Shown here: in pieces, positions 9,013-17,771 of the stretch | Layout: each line of letters starts with the position of its first letter | Position numbering within the stretch: the first letter of the stretch is position 1 | DNA from: Arcticibacter sp045629565 | GTDB taxonomy: Bacteria; Bacteroidota; Bacteroidia; Sphingobacteriales; Sphingobacteriaceae | Direction of reading: 5' to 3' | NCBI RefSeq assembly: GCF_045629565.1 | Contig: NZ_JAZQRL010000007.1 | Span: 12,834 to 76,833, forward strand | Length of the DNA: 64,000 nucleotides | Translations under genes and position numbers: made by a program | Notes under the pieces: model-generated | Database searches by the model: none | Told to the model about the DNA's origin: nothing | Seen by the model: only the letters and a program-made list of their open reading frames with translations

Positions 9013-11492
9013 TGCTCGAATTCAATGAAGCAGAAGGGGAGTTTAAGACCTACTTTGTAGAGGTAATACTACCTCTTTCTATATCAAAGACCTACACTTA
9101 CCGTGTTCCCCGTGCACTCAACGATCAGATAGGTATCGGAAAGCGCGCCGTCGTGCAGTTCGGCAAGAGTCGCATTTATACCTCGGTGATATATGCTGTA
9201 TCTGAGAAAGCTCCTTCTTTATATGAAGCTAAATATGTGATTGATATCCTGGACGATAAGCCAATCGTTAATGCACAACAGCTGAAGCTGTGGGAATGGA
9301 TTTCAACCTATTATATGTGCACCATAGGCGAAGTCATGCAGGCGGCTTTGCCTTCGGCACTCAAGCTCGCCAGTGAAACGCGCGTTGTTCTGATTGCTGA
9401 TGCGGAGTATGATAAAGCAGACCTCAACGATAAGGAGTTTCTGATCATCGACGCCCTGGAGATTCAGCCGGAACTGAAGGTGAACGATATTGTTAAGCTT
9501 CTCGGCCAGAAGTCCGTTTTTAAACTCTTAAAGTCACTGTTTGATAAGGGGATTATCCATATTTCCGAAGAGATTATTGAAAAATATAAACCCAAGACAA
9601 AAGCTTTCGTCCAACTGAATCCCATATACCAGGAAGACGGAAGCAAGAAGGCGCTCTTTGAGGTGCTGGAGCGGAGTCCCAAACAACTCGAAGCCTTTCT
9701 CGCCTGGCTTAAGCTGAGCAGGAACAACACCGAGGTGCTCCGAAAGGACATCATGGAAGAATGCGGGTGCAGCGCCTCTGTGATCAAGACCCTTATTGAT
9801 AAAGAAATTTTTGTTCTCGAAAGCAAGGTCGTTAGCCGGCTTGCTCATGGAGAGCTGGAGTTGGCCGATGAGTTCATGCTGAGTTCCAGTCAGCTAAAAG
9901 CTGAGGAAGAGATCAAGAGCCACTTCCTGCAGAAAGATGTCGTCCTCCTGTATGGTGTCACCTCATCCGGCAAAACGCAATTATATGTGAGATTAATAGA
10001 AGAGAACCTGCAGAAGGAAAAACAGGTGTTATATCTACTACCGGAGATCGCCCTCACTACCCAGATCATCGAGCGACTAAAGAAATACTTCGGAAATGCC
10101 ATAGGTATTTACCATTCGAGGATGGGCGATAACGAACGAGCCGAGGTATGGTCGAGAGTACTCAAGAATGAGTATAGCATCATTCTGGGAGCACGATCTG
10201 CCGTGTTTTTACCCTTCACTGACCTCGGACTGATAGTCGTTGATGAAGAGCATGAAACGTCTTACAAGCAGCAGGATCCAGCTCCGCGGTACCATGCCCG
10301 TGATACGGCTATATACCTCGCGCATATCCATCAGGCAAAGGTCCTCCTGGGATCGGCCACCCCATCACTGGAGAGCTTCTTTAACGCAAAATCTTCCAAG
10401 TACGGTTTCGTGCAGCTGACCGAGCGATTTGGAGAAGCCGGGCTGCCCGAAATAAAGGTAGTCAGCATCAGTGAAGAAACCAGTAAGAAGACTATCCAGG
10501 CAAACTTCACGAGCGTCCTCATCGACGCTATCAGAGAGAACCTGGAAAAAAAAGAACAAGTTATCCTGTTCCAGAACCGCAGAGGCTATACCCCGTTGTC
10601 GATTTGCCGCACCTGCGGATATATATCCAAATGTATCCACTGCGATGTGAGTATGAACTACCATAAGAGCACCGGTCAGCTCCATTGTCATTATTGCGGG
10701 TACAAGCAAGACGTGCTTTCCTCATGTCCGGCCTGCGGCTCTGTTCACATTGAACCGAAAGGTTTCGGCACGGAAAAAATCGAAGACGACCTCAAGTACA
10801 TCTTCCCTGAAGCAAGGATAGCACGCATGGACCTCGACACGACCAGAGCCAAGCACAGCTTCCAGCATATCCTTAGCGAGTTTGAAGAGCAGAACATTGA
10901 TATCCTGGTTGGAACGCAGATTGTGGCCAAGGGGCTTGACTTCAGTCACGTAACCCTCATCGGTATTATTAATGCAGACAGCCTGCTGAGCTTTCCGGAT
11001 TTCCGGGCTTTCGAAAAGGGATTTCAATTGCTTTCCCAGGTAGGAGGCAGAGCCGGCAGACGCGATAAGGCTGGTAGGGTTATTATTCAGACTTACGATA
11101 CCAAACATCGTGTGATTGATCAGGTGATCCGTCACGATTACGAGAGTCTTTTCAATACCGAAATTCAGGAGAGACTTAATTTTAAATATCCGCCTTTATA
11201 CAGAATGATCCGGCTGGATATCAAGCATAAGGATCAGCAAGTACTCAATCAGGCTGCGCAGCGTTTTGCTGCAGCGATCCGCACAACGCTGGGAGAGCGT
11301 GTTTTGGGTCCCGAGGAACCCATGATTTCCAGAATCCGAAACCTATATATCAAAACCATCTATATCAAAATCGAACGTAAGGGAATCCCGGTATCCAAAG
11401 TGAAAGAGTACCTGGCACAGGCGCTTCTGGGGTTTGAAGCCGATAAGCAAAACAAAGGAACATTTATACAGGTAGACGTAGACCCCTTTTAG
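9012..11492 (+). CDS. priA: Primosomal protein N' (replication restart helicase PriA)
   Basis: Superfamily 2 3'-5' DNA helicase that recognises stalled forks and reloads the replicative helicase. The N-terminal DNA-binding domain begins with YFVEVILPLSISKTYTYRVP. Walker A is GVTSSGKTQ and the DEEH box is in VVDEEHETSYK. Eight cysteines in four pairs, from CRTCGYISKCIHC to CHYCG and CPACGS, form the zinc-binding insert. A C-terminal helicase core with VGTQIVAKGLDF follows. At 826 residues it is full length. Translation is coupled to the DUF423 gene. Confidence 0.98.
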   Translation: MLEFNEAEGEFKTYFVEVILPLSISKTYTYRVPRALNDQIGIGKRAVVQFGKSRIYTSVIYAVSEKAPSLYEAKYVIDILDDKPIVNAQQLKLWEWISTYYMCTIGEVMQAALPSALKLASETRVVLIADAEYDKADLNDKEFLIIDALEIQPELKVNDIVKLLGQKSVFKLLKSLFDKGIIHISEEIIEKYKPKTKAFVQLNPIYQEDGSKKALFEVLERSPKQLEAFLAWLKLSRNNTEVLRKDIMEECGCSASVIKTLIDKEIFVLESKVVSRLAHGELELADEFMLSSSQLKAEEEIKSHFLQKDVVLLYGVTSSGKTQLYVRLIEENLQKEKQVLYLLPEIALTTQIIERLKKYFGNAIGIYHSRMGDNERAEVWSRVLKNEYSIILGARSAVFLPFTDLGLIVVDEEHETSYKQQDPAPRYHARDTAIYLAHIHQAKVLLGSATPSLESFFNAKSSKYGFVQLTERFGEAGLPEIKVVSISEETSKKTIQANFTSVLIDAIRENLEKKEQVILFQNRRGYTPLSICRTCGYISKCIHCDVSMNYHKSTGQLHCHYCGYKQDVLSSCPACGSVHIEPKGFGTEKIEDDLKYIFPEARIARMDLDTTRAKHSFQHILSEFEEQNIDILVGTQIVAKGLDFSHVTLIGIINADSLLSFPDFRAFEKGFQLLSQVGGRAGRRDKAGRVIIQTYDTKHRVIDQVIRHDYESLFNTEIQERLNFKYPPLYRMIRLDIKHKDQQVLNQAAQRFAAAIRTTLGERVLGPEEPMISRIRNLYIKTIYIKIERKGIPVSKVKEYLAQALLGFEADKQNKGTFIQVDVDPF

Positions 11493-11592
11493 TCAGATCT
11501 AAGCAAATTATGGCGTTGATTGCTAATGAAGTATCCGCCTTACACGTAATTGTAGCATTAAATTCTCGAATTAAGCTTATTTTTGGCGTAGG

Positions 11593-12252
11593 ATGGCTTA
11601 CAAGTTCGTAGATAATTACAGGGAAAAAGGGGCGAGGAAAAAATTAGTGAAACTCCTTAAGGATGAACGACAGATTGAAGATATTAACGTTCTGGACGCG
11701 ATAGGAAAAGTACCGAGACATTATTTCTTTGACGAGACCTTCTGGAACCAGGCCTATCGCGATATCGCTTTCCCGATAGGGGAAGGGCAAACCATCTCCC
11801 AACCGTATACCGTAGCTTACCAAACTCAATTGCTGCATATTCGAAACAATGATAAAGTGCTCGAAATAGGTACGGGATCTGGCTATCAAACCTGCATTCT
11901 TTTGGAGCTGGGGGCGGAAGTTTATACCATCGAGCGCCAGGAGAAGTTATTCCATCGCTCCAAACTGTTCCTCAACAAAATGGGGTATTTTCCCCACTTC
12001 TTTCTTGGCGACGGGTCAAAAGGACTTTCAGAGCATGCCCCATACGACAAAATCCTGGTAACGGCAGGCGCACCTTTTGTTCCTGAAATTATGTTGAAGC
12101 AGCTGAAAATCGGAGGGACGATGGTTATTCCCGTTGGCGATGAGAAAAGCCAGAAGATGATCACCGTGATCCGTCTTAATGAGAGCGACTACGAACGCAT
12201 AGAGCTGGACACGTTCCGGTTTGTTCCCCTGGTAGGTGATCAGGCCTGGTAG
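11593..12252 (+). CDS. pcm: Protein-L-isoaspartate O-methyltransferase
   Basis: SAM-dependent repair enzyme that methylates isoaspartyl residues in damaged proteins. The AFPIGEGQTISQPYTVAYQTQLL segment (near residue 58) is the family's substrate-binding signature. VLEIGTGSGYQTCIL is SAM motif I, and KILVTAGAPFVPEIMLKQLK follows in the usual place. Length (219 residues) is typical. A TATTTTTG -7-like element at 11578-11585 lies only a few bases before the ATG, which would give a very short leader. Confidence 0.95.
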   Translation: MAYKFVDNYREKGARKKLVKLLKDERQIEDINVLDAIGKVPRHYFFDETFWNQAYRDIAFPIGEGQTISQPYTVAYQTQLLHIRNNDKVLEIGTGSGYQTCILLELGAEVYTIERQEKLFHRSKLFLNKMGYFPHFFLGDGSKGLSEHAPYDKILVTAGAPFVPEIMLKQLKIGGTMVIPVGDEKSQKMITVIRLNESDYERIELDTFRFVPLVGDQAW

Positions 12253-12265
12253 GCTTAAGAGAACC

Positions 12266-12709
12266 TTAGCGTTTCATTGCTCTGTCGAGCTCGATCTTAC
12301 TCTCCCTGTCTTTTATCGTGTCACGTTTGTCGAAGGTTTTCTTACCCTGCGCCAGACCGATCTCCAGCTTGGCGAAACCACGCTCGCTGATAAATAGCGC
12401 AAGCGGAACAATAGTAAAGCCTTTCTCTTCACTCTTGTCACGCAGCTTCTTCAGCTCCTTCTTAGTGAGTAACAACGCACGATCACGTTTCGACTCATGG
12501 TTGTAAAATGAGCCGTGAGAGTACTCTGAAATATGCATGTTCCTGACAAACAACTGATCTCCCAGAAAAGCACAAAACGCATCATTCAGATTGGCTTTGC
12601 CTTCTCTTACTGACTTGATCTCCGTGCCCAGGAACTGAATACCCGCCACATATTTATCGAGGATATGGTACTCAAAGTATGCTTTTTTATTACGTATGTT
12701 GACGCTCAT
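12266..12709 (-). CDS. smpB: SsrA-binding protein SmpB
   Basis: Partner of tmRNA in trans-translation rescue of stalled ribosomes. The KAYFEYHILDKYVAGIQFLGTEIKSVREGKANLNDAF opening, the HISEYSHGSFYNHE turn and the RDRALLLTKKELKKL segment are the standard SmpB oligonucleotide-binding fold. The C-terminal KKTFDKRDTIKDRESKIELDRAMKR tail is the part that reaches into the mRNA channel. The 147-residue length is normal. It converges with pcm, 13 bp away. Confidence 0.97.
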   Translation of the reverse strand: MSVNIRNKKAYFEYHILDKYVAGIQFLGTEIKSVREGKANLNDAFCAFLGDQLFVRNMHISEYSHGSFYNHESKRDRALLLTKKELKKLRDKSEEKGFTIVPLALFISERGFAKLEIGLAQGKKTFDKRDTIKDRESKIELDRAMKR

Positions 12710-12736
12710 TTTTTTTGTCTGTTGTTTAACAAAGGT

Positions 12737-13393
12737 CTAAACAATCATTATGTTTTCAGCAAATTTCTGAGAAACCGTATTTAACTGATTGTCAATCAGA
12801 ATTTCAATCGTTCCATCATAGCTCTGACGGGACAAGACCTTTATGGGTGTATCTATTTTTAGGTTCAGCTGACTTACGTACTGAAGAAAAGCGACAGTAT
12901 TGTCGCGTACGGCAACCATCTTACACTGCCCGCCAGGCTCAACCTCTGCCAGTGATTTCCTGAAAGAAGGTTTCAAATTTCCTTGGGCATCGGGTATGGC
13001 GTCACCATGCGGGTCATATTCGGGGAAGCCAAGAAACTTATCCAGCTTATCAATCAGTTTCGGAGAATGGATATGCTCCAGCTGCTCCGCTACCTCATGC
13101 ACCTCATCCCAGGTAAAGTCCAGCTTCTGAAACAGAAAAGTTTCCCATAGGCGGTGTTTGCGTAAAACTTCAAGCGCATGGCCTCTCCCGTCGTCAGATA
13201 AAGTAATCTTGCCGTACTTCTCGTAGTCGATAAGGCCCTTTTCCTTCAGTTTTCGTAACATGTCGGTCGCCGTAGCAGGCTTGACCCCCATATAGGAAGC
13301 CAGCTGGTTAGTTCCAGCCTCATTGGAATGTTCAATTTCGTACGTCAGGTGAAAGAGTGCTTTTAAATAATTCTCTTCTGTATAAGAAAGCAT
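12737..13393 (-). CDS. DtxR/MntR family metal-dependent transcriptional repressor
   Basis: Predicted iron- or manganese-sensing repressor. Residues 1-65 form the winged helix (YTEENYLKALFHL, then NQLASYMGVKPATATDMLRKLKEKGLI). Residues 65-140 are the metal-binding and dimerisation domain, with HRLWETFLF, EVHEVAEQLEHI and DPHGDAIPD matching the family's ligand positions. The C-terminus resembles the SH3/FeoA-like domain. At 218 residues it is the long form. No metal transporter gene is adjacent, so iron versus manganese cannot be decided here. Confidence 0.9.
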   Translation of the reverse strand: MLSYTEENYLKALFHLTYEIEHSNEAGTNQLASYMGVKPATATDMLRKLKEKGLIDYEKYGKITLSDDGRGHALEVLRKHRLWETFLFQKLDFTWDEVHEVAEQLEHIHSPKLIDKLDKFLGFPEYDPHGDAIPDAQGNLKPSFRKSLAEVEPGGQCKMVAVRDNTVAFLQYVSQLNLKIDTPIKVLSRQSYDGTIEILIDNQLNTVSQKFAENIMIV

Positions 13394-13463
13394 AGAGCAA
13401 AAGTACGAAAAGCTGCGCTTTTAACAGAAAGTCAATTATCTTCACATCTGCAAGGGATATTCC

Positions 13464-13937
13464 TCAGTGTACCATTTTATTAGCACATGCAGAACTGGCA
13501 AAAGCTTCAGGTTTCGCCTTGAATACGAATCCCATACTGAGTATATAACCCATCGCATCGTGCAGGGCCTGATTAGACTTGAACATAGGGTTCGTGTTGA
13601 TATCCGCATGCACCTCCAGATCCACATGATACAGATCAAGAAGGTCACATAATGAGTAGGCCACCTCGATGGATTTCTGGACTTCGGTCAGCATTCTTTC
13701 CTTGATGCTCATCTTAATGGAACTTCGCTCCTGATGGATGAACATAAAGGCACCCTTCTTTTCCCTGATGAATACGATGACGGTAGCGTAGTCCGTCACT
13801 GATCCTTTCACCTGGGAATCGGTTCCAATGCAAACCTTTAGCTTATTTCCCTGGTGGTATTCGCGCAGAATAGCGCTCTCTACTGCTTCATGTATCGAGT
13901 TTGAAATCATCTCGCCACTAAATTTTTTCCAGGTCAT
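13464..13937 (-). CDS. YkuK-like RNase H-fold protein (DUF458)
   Basis: A 157-residue protein resembling the YkuK/DUF458 family, predicted to adopt an RNase H-like fold. Typical features are the acidic GTDSQVKGSVTDYATVIVF stretch around residue 38 and the LEVHADINTNPMFKSNQALHDAMGYILSMGF segment near residue 107, whose Asp and Glu residues are candidate metal ligands. The biochemical activity of the family is not established. It is transcribed as a single gene with no obvious operon partner. Confidence 0.82.
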   Translation of the reverse strand: MTWKKFSGEMISNSIHEAVESAILREYHQGNKLKVCIGTDSQVKGSVTDYATVIVFIREKKGAFMFIHQERSSIKMSIKERMLTEVQKSIEVAYSLCDLLDLYHVDLEVHADINTNPMFKSNQALHDAMGYILSMGFVFKAKPEAFASSACANKMVH

Positions 13938-14070
13938 AAGAGTAAGTTTACATGCAGTGAAGTTTTCGATTGCTTGGTGTTAGCGTAAATATAAATAAAA
14001 GCATGTGAAAGGAATGTTTATTATTTGTTAACATATTCACATTCAGTTAGTGACGAACCTGATGGAAGAT

Positions 14071-14105
14071 AAAAAAAGCGGCACATTAAAAAATGTCCGC
14101 TTTTT
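14071..14105 (-). terminator. Intrinsic terminator downstream of the phospho-sugar mutase gene
   Basis: AAAAAAAGCGG, C, ACATT, then AATGT and CCGCTTTTT form a 9-bp stem (one bulged C) with a short A-rich loop, flanked by A and T tracts on both sides. It can act in both directions. On the minus strand it directly follows the mutase stop codon. Confidence 0.8.
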
Positions 14106-14127
14106 AATTATTTAACAAAAGTTTGAT

Positions 14128-15864
14128 CTACACTCCCAGATCCGCCATAATCGCATCTACTTTCGCGTCCAGCTCCTTGCTTGCTGCATCATAAGCTGCC
14201 TTATCAGCAAGAGTTGTTTTAACACTACAATAGAACTTGATTTTAGGCTCTGTTCCAGATGGTCTCGCAGAAATAATGCTGCCATCTTCAGTAAAGAACT
14301 GAAGCACATCAGATTCAGGGAGTTCAATATCAGATTTCGTGCCGCTGGCAATATCAGTCGATACCCGAAGCTCATAATCCTTCAACGTCGTCACCTTTGA
14401 ACCACCCAAAGTCGCAGGAGGATTATTACGGAAACGCTCCATCATTGCTTTAATCTCTTCAGCTCCCGACTTGCCTTTTTTCGTAACCGATACCAATTTT
14501 TCTTTATACAAACCATATTGCAGGTACATATTCAGCAAAGTATCATACAGGCTGCTTCCCTGATCTTTGTAATAAGCCGTCATTTCTGCTATAAATGCAG
14601 CCGATACAACAGCATCTTTATCACGTACCAGATCACCGATCAAGTAACCATAGCTCTCTTCACCGCCGCCGATGAACACTTTCTCATCCTTGAAGCGGGT
14701 CATCAGCTCACCGATATATTTGAAGCCGGTCAGCGTATTGTAGCACTCTACATTCTTCGCCTTCGCAATCTCGTCAATCAGGTAAGATGTAACGATCGTT
14801 TTAACAATGTATTCTTTGCCGGTGAACAAGCCTTTCTGCTCCCATGCAGTAAGCAGGTAATTGATCAGCAAGCTTCCGGTCTGGTTACCGTTCAACAAGA
14901 TAAATTCACCCTCGTTGTTCTTTACCGCGATTCCGATACGGTCAGCATCAGGGTCGGTAGCCATGATCAGGTCCGCGTCCACTTCCACACCTTTTTCAAG
15001 GGCAAGCGTGAGTGCTTCCTTTTCTTCAGGGTTCGGATAGATCACCGTAGGAAAGTTGCCATCGGGCTGAATCTGCTTTTCCACCAGGTTCACGTTGGTG
15101 AAGCCAAACTTCTCAAGCGCTTTCGGAACCAGGGTAATTCCCGTTCCGTGAATAGGAGAGAACACAATCTTCAGGTCTTTCTGACGGGCTATAGCGTCAG
15201 GAGAGACACTCAGCTTAGCTATCTTGTCCAGATAAAGCTGGTCAATCTCTTCCCCAATCGCCTCGATGTTCTCTTCCACACGGTCAAACTTCACCTCATC
15301 GATGCTCTGGATAGCAAATACTTCTTCCAAAACCCTGGCATCTTCCGGACTCACAAACTGTCCCCCGTCTGCACCATAAGCCTTGTATCCATTGTACTCT
15401 TTCGGGTTGTGTGATGCGGTAATCATCACTCCACTCTTACATCCGAGCTCACGTATGGCGAAGGATAATTCAGGTGTAGGACGAAGTTCTTTGAAGAAAT
15501 AAACATAAATCCCATTTGCGGAGAACACCTCTGCAGTCACCCGTGCAAAATAATCGGAGTTATTACGGCTATCGTGTGCGATAGCCACCTTAATCTTTTC
15601 AGAAGGATAGGTTTTCTTCAGATAGTTTGCCAATCCCTGTGTGGTTTTACCTATGGTGTACTTGTTAATGCGGTTGGAGCCCGGACCCATTGTTCCACGA
15701 AGTCCACCTGTACCAAACTGCAGATCTTTGTAAAACGAGTCGGTCAATTCAGTAAACGCTTTTTCGTCAAGTAGTTGTTGGATTTGTTGGCGGGTATCAG
15801 CATCATAGCTTCCCTCAAGCCATTCATTAATTTTGTTTAGAACAGAAGGCTCTAATTCCTGCAT
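14128..15864 (-). CDS. Phospho-sugar mutase (phosphoglucomutase/phosphomannomutase family)
   Basis: Alpha-D-phosphohexomutase interconverting hexose 1- and 6-phosphates in the cytosol. The active-site phosphoserine loop is GVMITASHNPKEYNGYKAY (residues near 146). The metal-binding loop is ATDPDADRIG, the sugar-binding loop is GGEESYG, and the phosphate-binding loop is ARPSGTEPKIKFY. All four canonical loops are intact. At 578 residues it matches the PgcA-type enzymes of Bacteroidota and Firmicutes, which act mainly on glucose. It is a single gene with its own terminator. Confidence 0.95.
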   Translation of the reverse strand: MQELEPSVLNKINEWLEGSYDADTRQQIQQLLDEKAFTELTDSFYKDLQFGTGGLRGTMGPGSNRINKYTIGKTTQGLANYLKKTYPSEKIKVAIAHDSRNNSDYFARVTAEVFSANGIYVYFFKELRPTPELSFAIRELGCKSGVMITASHNPKEYNGYKAYGADGGQFVSPEDARVLEEVFAIQSIDEVKFDRVEENIEAIGEEIDQLYLDKIAKLSVSPDAIARQKDLKIVFSPIHGTGITLVPKALEKFGFTNVNLVEKQIQPDGNFPTVIYPNPEEKEALTLALEKGVEVDADLIMATDPDADRIGIAVKNNEGEFILLNGNQTGSLLINYLLTAWEQKGLFTGKEYIVKTIVTSYLIDEIAKAKNVECYNTLTGFKYIGELMTRFKDEKVFIGGGEESYGYLIGDLVRDKDAVVSAAFIAEMTAYYKDQGSSLYDTLLNMYLQYGLYKEKLVSVTKKGKSGAEEIKAMMERFRNNPPATLGGSKVTTLKDYELRVSTDIASGTKSDIELPESDVLQFFTEDGSIISARPSGTEPKIKFYCSVKTTLADKAAYDAASKELDAKVDAIMADLGV

Positions 15865-16005
15865 AGTTATTAAGATTTAAGTATTTCTTTTGCAATCTAC
15901 GTTATTGTACAAGTATAACAACACAATGTAAATTTAACGCACTTGTTTTACAAAGAAAAAAAACTTCAGCAAGAAACCCTAATGGTGGGCAGTGAATCGG
16001 GAAAT

Positions 16006-16449
16006 TTAGCGAAAGCTTAGCTTCAAAGCGGAAAGGTTGTCCAGGGAGTTGCGGATATCTTTCATGTGATGGTCTAACATACAGCGAAGATGCTTGTTTT
16101 CGCTTGTGTGGGATAGTGTCGATTCATACTTTCGCAGGGTGACGTTGCCTTTCTGAAGCCCCCAACGTAATAAAGCGTCACTGTCGTGCTTGTTAATCGT
16201 CTGGCGGAAAGCTTCCCAGGCTGCCGGGTCAGGACAGTTTGCGAAGTTAAACTCACTCAGCTTGCAGTTGGCCCGAACAAGGAAGGAGCGTATACCTACA
16301 ATATGTTCTCCCCGCATCCAAAGATATTTCGCAAACGCCGACTTCAACGCAGGTACCCGCACCAGATCAATCGCCTGGTCATAAAATCCGGTCTCGTTCA
16401 GGCTGTGGATTAATAGGGGTCTTAGGTTAACGATCAGATTATCCTCCAT
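16006..16449 (-). CDS. Hypothetical helical protein
   Basis: A 147-residue soluble protein with no signal peptide or recognised domain. It is predicted to be mostly helical. The C-terminal third, from DALLRWGLQKGNVTLRKYES to the end, has heptad-like hydrophobic spacing and looks like a helical hairpin, loosely reminiscent of small four-helix-bundle stress proteins. That resemblance is weak. The gene is divergent from the DUF92 gene. Codon use looks normal for the region. Confidence 0.6.
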   Translation of the reverse strand: MEDNLIVNLRPLLIHSLNETGFYDQAIDLVRVPALKSAFAKYLWMRGEHIVGIRSFLVRANCKLSEFNFANCPDPAAWEAFRQTINKHDSDALLRWGLQKGNVTLRKYESTLSHTSENKHLRCMLDHHMKDIRNSLDNLSALKLSFR

Positions 16450-16577
16450 ATTTGAGCTTTCTTAAGGTTTACATGGTTATAGGTTAACGCCTTAAGATAA
16501 GAAATAGTTTATTCCTATATTGTAACTTTTTTACTCGATTCGCGTACGTGCTCCTGCTGTACCATTATATTTAGCTT

Positions 16578-17303
16578 ATGAATGCAGCCCACCTTTTGTT
16601 GATTGCATGCCTTTGTGCGGGTATGTTTTTCAGTGTATATCAAAGGAAGTTAACCTTATGGGGATCGGTATGCGGGGGCATTCTTGCTTATATGCTTTAT
16701 CTCGGTTCAGGATATGCAGGGGTGCTCATGATGGCGGGTTTCTTCGTTCTCGGAACAGGTGCGAGCCAATGGAGACATCAACTAAAAGTTCGCATGGGAC
16801 TTGCAGAAACCGATAAGGGACGACGGGTTGCGTCACAAGTGCTGGCTAACGCAGGCGTTCCCGCCATAGCTGCACTCATCGCGTTCAGCCTTCCGTCACA
16901 ACGCGAGTTTTGCACGGTGCTCATTGCTTCGGCTTTTGCCTCTGCAACCTCAGACACGCTCTCCTCAGAGCTGGGGAACGTCTATGGCCGTCGTTTCTAT
17001 CATGTTCTCCACTGGCAGAAAGATGTCAGGGGAGAGAACGGAGTCATCAGTTTAGAGGGGTCGATGGCTGGATTAGCGGGAAGTGCTTTAATAGCTTTTC
17101 TATTCGGCTGCTTTGCCGGATTTACCCCTTTGGTCGCAATTGTGATGATAGCAGGTATGGCCGGAAACCTCTTTGATTCTGTACTTGGCGCCACCCTAGA
17201 GCGGAAACATGTTATAGATAATGATGTGGTAAACTTTTTAAACACGCTTTTCGCCGCATTGGTGGCAGGCGCATTACTATCCGCAAGTGATTTTTTAGGA
17301 TAA
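16578..17303 (+). CDS. DUF92 family integral membrane protein
   Basis: A 241-residue protein with about six hydrophobic segments, matching the DUF92/TMEM19 family. Diagnostic features are the GTGASQWRH segment, the ASATSDTLSSELG motif near residue 118 and the GMAGNLFDSVLGATLER segment near residue 194. Some plant members of the family are linked to phytyl-phosphate kinase activity. Bacterial members are uncharacterised, so no substrate is proposed. It stands alone between a divergent hypothetical gene and a terminator. Confidence 0.88.
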   Translation: MNAAHLLLIACLCAGMFFSVYQRKLTLWGSVCGGILAYMLYLGSGYAGVLMMAGFFVLGTGASQWRHQLKVRMGLAETDKGRRVASQVLANAGVPAIAALIAFSLPSQREFCTVLIASAFASATSDTLSSELGNVYGRRFYHVLHWQKDVRGENGVISLEGSMAGLAGSALIAFLFGCFAGFTPLVAIVMIAGMAGNLFDSVLGATLERKHVIDNDVVNFLNTLFAALVAGALLSASDFLG

Positions 17304-17337
17304 AAAAAGCCCCTGCTATAATGAGTATAGCAAGGGC
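17304..17337 (-). terminator. Intrinsic terminator (minus-strand orientation)
   Basis: GCCC-C-TGCTATA (17309-17320), loop ATGAG, and TATAGCA-A-GGGC (17326-17337) form an 11-bp stem with one mismatch. The A-tract at 17302-17308 becomes a U-tract on the minus strand. It therefore terminates the small gene at 17423-17635, and it immediately abuts the DUF92 stop codon. Confidence 0.75.
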
Positions 17338-17422
17338 ACCTAAACCTTATCACCTACTTTAACGATGAAACCGGCTAATAGTTTCAAAAAAGTGAAAAAT
17401 TTTTTAAATATTTTTTCTGACC

Positions 17423-17635
17423 TTATTTGTTCCCTTTTTTATCATAAAAAGGCGCTGTGGCAGCCAGAATCAGGAATATGATAATAAATACATATATAGT
17501 TAAATTTTCATGTCCTCGGTTGGAACCTGCAGTATTGCTTAAATCACTGTCCACCACATTGACTGCGAATGAACCATATGCTGAAGAGGCGATTAACAAG
17601 AACGTGTACAGTGCTTTTTTTAAAAGAGATTTCAT
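17423..17635 (-). CDS. Small exported membrane protein, unknown function
   Basis: A 70-residue protein. MKSLLKKALYTFLLIASSAY followed by GSFAVN reads as a signal peptide. A second hydrophobic helix, LTIYVFIIIFLILAATAPF, ends in a KKGNK tail that stays in the cytoplasm. The loop between them is polar. Small two-helix proteins of this shape are common and unnamed in Sphingobacteriaceae. Support comes from the coherent topology and the terminator placed just downstream. Confidence 0.55.
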   Translation of the reverse strand: MKSLLKKALYTFLLIASSAYGSFAVNVVDSDLSNTAGSNRGHENLTIYVFIIIFLILAATAPFYDKKGNK

Positions 17636-17771
17636 GAGTTTGCTTTGTTTGAGTTTCCAAATGTATTAAATATCCGTTTCAGACGGTACATATTTTTATT
17701 ATAACCCTCTTTGTTACTATACTAACAATACAGGAACAGGATTGTTGTCACTGTCTGGATCAAACAAAACA

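Noticed and set aside
14518..15414. A 298-codon open frame antisense to the phospho-sugar mutase
   Set aside because: The mutase on the other strand is intact with all four catalytic loops; the antisense frame has no recognisable domain.
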